From assembly GCA_902772585.1 (NCBI GenBank), contig CACYBB010000023.1:1-64000 (forward strand): a stretch of DNA of 64,000 nt, written 5' to 3'. Made by a program: the position numbers and the translations under genes. Within the stretch, counting starts at the first letter, position 1; each line of letters starts with the position of its first letter. Shown in pieces: positions 61,415-64,000 of the stretch. A model generated the notes under the pieces. The model had not been told where the DNA came from and did not search any database. It saw only the letters and a list, made by a program, of their open reading frames with translations. This DNA comes from an uncultured Bacteroidales bacterium (GTDB lineage: Bacteria; Bacteroidota; Bacteroidia; Bacteroidales; Bacteroidaceae).

Positions 61415-61924
61415 TTACCTCGCTCTCCCTTTGATCCTTGAGCGGGTGGTGCGGAGGGAGGCGGGTTTCACGTCGAGGATCTGGGCGATAGTGTCGTCAT
61501 CGTAGCGGAGGTCGTCCTGAAGGATTAGGAAGACGTACTGTGCCGGTGTGAGCGGATGGTATGTGTGCTCCCACTGCTGCCAGCGCTTCGGGCGCAACTG
61601 GGCGAAATAGTCTATCAGGCACTGCCGTTCCTCTGCCGTCATGTCGCCGACGCACTCCTTCTGCTGTAGTTTCACAAACTGTTGCGTACCCGTCAGCAGT
61701 TTGCTGGCGATGCGCTGGCGGCTGTCCTCTATCTGCCGGTTCAGTTCGGCAATGGTTTGTTCACTGACCTCACCGCTCTGTTGCAGTCGTTCTATCTCTG
61801 TCTGGCTTTCTGTGATTCGTCTGGCATGGTCGTCAAGTCGGAAGTTCAGGCTTCTGACTCTTCGCCAATACCACCAATAGCCCGTGGCCAACATCAACAG
61901 AAAAACAAAAATTACCCCCCCCAT
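61415..61924 (-). CDS. C-terminal half of a TPR/HTH membrane regulator
   Basis: 169 residues: a transmembrane helix (about 3-20), coiled coil (about 25-75) and a C-terminal helix-turn-helix-like segment (TIAQILDVKPASLRTTRSRI). Alone it would lack a sensor; the preceding gene (61912-62979) is exactly the missing TPR part and ends where a transmembrane helix should begin. The two frames meet at a run of eight G (61915-61922). One G more, or two fewer, would join them into a single protein of about 520 residues. The start ATG overlaps the upstream stop (ATGGGGGGGGTAA). Confidence 0.7.
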   Translation of the reverse strand: MGGVIFVFLLMLATGYWWYWRRVRSLNFRLDDHARRITESQTEIERLQQSGEVSEQTIAELNRQIEDSRQRIASKLLTGTQQFVKLQQKECVGDMTAEERQCLIDYFAQLRPKRWQQWEHTYHPLTPAQYVFLILQDDLRYDDDTIAQILDVKPASLRTTRSRIKGRAR

Positions 61925-62979
61925 TTTGTTATCCTCTGCTGCGACCTCTCCTCCCAGCGCTTTTCATCAAACTTCTTTTGCCAGTCGGCTATCTCCAGGC
62001 TGTGGTTGGCTTTCATAACCGAGTCGGTGAATGCATCCTTTTGTCGTTTCATGTCCAAAGCCGCACTCATATTGCCAGTCTTTTCATAGAGCTTGGATAA
62101 AACCTCCATCGAATGATTGCGCACCAACGGATCTTTTTCTGATAGGCTTTTCTTCACACTCTCTAAAGCCTCCTCATAATGCCCTTGTGCTTCCAAGAGC
62201 CTAGCCTCAACAATATACCCCTTAAAACTACTGGCTACTTTATCATTCTTCCATTTCTTCAAATACTTCTTGGCATTTTCGTCATCACCTTGTTCTTGAT
62301 ACATCGCCGCAATATTGTGATAGATGTCAGCCCGCAAGATGCTGTCGGCCAAGTCTATATAGTCCATGCTCTTGAAAATACAGGCATAAGCGCTGTCACT
62401 CTGATCCATATATGCATAAGACGATGCGCACATCTGGAGGGCCCTTAACGTCATGACGCTGTCGTTCAATTTGAGACTGCTCTCCAGAAACTTCTGCGAG
62501 TATTCCAGAATAAGCGGATGGGTAAAACAATTATAATTGGCAAAGGCCAGATTCTCATACACCATGTTCTTCAGCAGTTCGTCATCCGCATCCTCAGCAA
62601 TTGTTTCGGCAATCTTATAATCCTTGATGCCGTCAAACGTCCTGTCAAGTAAATGCCTTCTGATGCCAGCCCTGTAATAGTAAGCCCTGCCTCGATGCCA
62701 GGCATCACCATACTTGTCATAGTAGTCCACACAGGTCGTAATGAGCGAATCACCTTCAGCCTGGTGCAGCACGATATAATCAGTCATAATCTTCAGCAGA
62801 CGGTATTCCATCCTATCTGCCTCAGAGAGTGATGACGTGTCCACCTTACTGATTATTACGCGTGCTGAGTCAGGGTGTTGATGGACGATATCTACAGCCT
62901 CCTTCAACAGCGGATGACGCGCTTCATGACACCCTGTAAATACAGCGATGACTACAAATATCCAGATTATTTTCTTCAT
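61912..62979 (-). CDS. TPR lipoprotein, N-terminal half of a TPR/HTH regulator
   Basis: 355 residues from MKKIIWIFVVIAVFTGCHEA, a lipoprotein-like signal (lipobox VFTGC). TPR-type repeats run from about 30 to 310. A seven-codon longer start (63000) overlaps the -7 box and is rejected. The frame stops at TGG-GGG-GGG-TAA inside an eight-G run. Family members in Bacteroidota continue into a transmembrane helix, coiled coil and HTH, which are present in the next frame. It may be phase-variable, frameshifted during translation, inactivated, or a sequencing error. Confidence 0.75.
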   Translation of the reverse strand: MKKIIWIFVVIAVFTGCHEARHPLLKEAVDIVHQHPDSARVIISKVDTSSLSEADRMEYRLLKIMTDYIVLHQAEGDSLITTCVDYYDKYGDAWHRGRAYYYRAGIRRHLLDRTFDGIKDYKIAETIAEDADDELLKNMVYENLAFANYNCFTHPLILEYSQKFLESSLKLNDSVMTLRALQMCASSYAYMDQSDSAYACIFKSMDYIDLADSILRADIYHNIAAMYQEQGDDENAKKYLKKWKNDKVASSFKGYIVEARLLEAQGHYEEALESVKKSLSEKDPLVRNHSMEVLSKLYEKTGNMSAALDMKRQKDAFTDSVMKANHSLEIADWQKKFDEKRWEERSQQRITKWGG

Positions 62980-62995
62980 GACTATTTGTTTTGTT

Positions 62996-63005
62996 GACAA
63001 AGGTA
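62996..63005 (-). promoter_or_regulatory. Promoter -7 box of TPR/HTH gene
   Basis: Minus-strand TACCTTTGTC, 16 bp before the chosen ATG. Confidence 0.6.
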
Positions 63006-63359
63006 AGTATTATCTTCAAGACGAAATCGACCGATTGGTATTTTTAAAGAATAATTCAAAGTTTTTTAAGTTTGATGAAGGTATTATCATAATATATTTG
63101 TTACAATCTGACACTTTTTTTGAAGCAACCATTCCTCTACATTGTTTACTATCAGTGTTTTAAGCCTAAAATCACTGTAACACCTCTATTGCGTGTTTTT
63201 CCGCCTTTTCCTTGTATGTGTCAGATGAAAGGAATAACTTTGCAATCAGTTCATGAACTCAGATTTTGATTCAAGCAGCATCCGTCGGGATGACGTGTGC
63301 TGCTTCATAAAGTAAAAACAATAAAAAATAAAAAAATAAAAAAATAAAAAAATAAAAAT
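63006..63359. other. AT-rich intergenic region
   Basis: No gene is seen. The end (63320-63359) is a simple A-rich tract with AAAAAAT units repeated four or five times directly before the ATG at 63360. Confidence 0.6.
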
Positions 63360-63702
63360 ATGAAGCATCTGAAAGTATTCCTCTTATTGCTGTTTGTTGC
63401 GTCATCTGCATTAGCACAGACCGACAGCACAAAGGTGCAAAACGACTCTATTACTTGGAATCAGGAATTAGAAGGCGTAACTGTTAAGGCTCAACGCCAA
63501 TATGCCCTTCAACAAGTATCACCATAACGAGTCTATCACCAATCAGGGTGATTATACAGGAGTCAGAAAGAACGATTACCTTGGGCGCAGGTTCCAGATC
63601 AGTCTTTCCTACCGTTTCGGTAAGCTCAAAGCCAGCGTGAAGAAAACTGAGACTACGATTGAGAATAATGATGTTGTAGGTGGTATCAGCAAAGGACAAT
63701 AA
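63360..63702 (+). pseudogene. Internally deleted outer-membrane receptor gene
   Basis: Starts with a signal peptide (MKHLKVFLLLLFVASSALAQ) and LEGVTVKAQR, the N-terminus of an OMP_b-brl/TonB-receptor-like barrel, which stops at 63527. From about 63502 another frame carries the C-terminus of the same kind of protein (YLGRRFQISLSYRFGKLKAS, then ENNDVVGGISKG-Q and stop). The whole plug and barrel, likely more than 2 kb, are missing, so this looks like an internal deletion that also shifted the frame. Confidence 0.75.
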
Positions 63703-63733
63703 TCAAAGTAATTAGAAAAACACTAAAACGAAG

Positions 63734-64000
63734 ATGAACAAGAAAACCATCATCACCATCCTACTCGCCCTCGTCGCAATGACAGGGCAGGCACAGGAAG
63801 AGCGCATCGACACAGTAATCCCAAAATTCCTTTCCAACGGTTATTTCTTCCGCGAAATGCCACAGTTGCCCGACGGTGAGAAAACCATGTCGCGACTAAA
63901 GGACAAGGAGGGTAACAGCGTCATCGTCATCAACGTCAACGCCACGCTGCCCAAGTCCGTCATTCGCAAAGCTATTCCCCGCGAACAGGTTCACAACGCC
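63734..64000 (+). CDS. Exported protein, 3' truncated by the window end
   Basis: 89 residues are visible. Signal peptide MNKKTIITILLALVAMTGQA, then EERIDTVIPKFLSNGYFFRE. The family cannot be decided from this part. Positioned 31 bp after the receptor pseudogene on the same strand. Confidence 0.6.
   Translation, partial: MNKKTIITILLALVAMTGQAQEERIDTVIPKFLSNGYFFREMPQLPDGEKTMSRLKDKEGNSVIVINVNATLPKSVIRKAIPREQVHNA

Noticed and set aside
63320-63359. A-rich AAAAAAT tandem tract as a phase-variable promoter
   Set aside because: It precedes a pseudogene and is simple-sequence DNA; no clear -7/-33 pair spans it, so a switching role cannot be supported.

Overview
The window reads as the chromosome of a Bacteroidota bacterium close to Prevotella (Prevotellaceae). 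Nearly every confident gene start is preceded by the Bacteroidota promoter -7 box (TAnnTTTGnA, often with an upstream TTTG about 20 bp away) rather than a sigma70 -10/-35 pair. The gene set fits: OMP_b-brl/TonB-type receptors, type III glutamine synthetase, LL-diaminopimelate aminotransferase, DUF4923, DUF6057, DUF6078/VapE elements and LruC/DUF4842 proteins. Housekeeping genes (recO, rpsT, gyrB, gltBD, glnA, dapF) show it is a chromosome and not a plasmid or phage.

Layout. 1-10.3 kb: end of a secreted LruC-type protein, recO, tRNA-Glu, rpsT, gyrB, then a secreted esterase/peptidase pair and a large outer-membrane barrel. 10.4-18.6 kb: a co-directional run with a solute-binding protein, a Cache-HAMP-PP2C phosphatase, a STAS protein and a small alarmone synthetase, followed by the AmmeMemoRadiSam pair and a radical-SAM DNA-repair protein. 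18.6-29.0 kb: an AT-richer accessory island full of short repeats and gene remnants (CPBP protease, HNH and HIRAN proteins, two secreted unknowns, AlbA_2 regulator, DUF6078, VapE). It separates the radical-SAM gene from its usual partner (DUF4130 protein, 29.06 kb). 29-33.5 kb: HAD phosphatase, TfoX-like protein, uracil-DNA glycosylase-like protein, Pif1-type helicase.

33.5-47.2 kb is a nitrogen-assimilation cluster: gltB-gltD diverging from glnK-amtB-porin, then dapF-dapL and glnA (GSIII). The upstream regions of gltB/glnK, dapF and glnA share a 13-bp imperfect palindrome (TnACA-N3-TGTnA) that I propose as the operator of a nitrogen regulon. 47.3-64 kb: a TPR-PP2C phosphatase, a secreted flavodoxin, an MBG/cohesin-like protein and a dockerin protein behind a riboswitch-like leader, a REP-associated (RAYT) transposase, EamA transporters, a DUF6057/haem-c TolB-like pair, an ECF sigma factor operon, Bcp, a TPR/HTH regulator split at a run of eight G, and an internally deleted outer-membrane receptor pseudogene.

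Most unusual content: (1) short palindromic elements inserted in frame into coding genes (Pif1 helicase, gltB three times, the AmmeMemo radical-SAM enzyme) plus an intergenic copy, with a RAYT transposase in the same window; (2) a VapE gene flanked on both sides by copies of an 11-bp iteron inside a larger inverted repeat; (3) the shared nitrogen operator; (4) two structured 5' leaders; (5) the poly-G frameshift. All assignments come from reading the sequence and family knowledge; no searches or folding programs were run.
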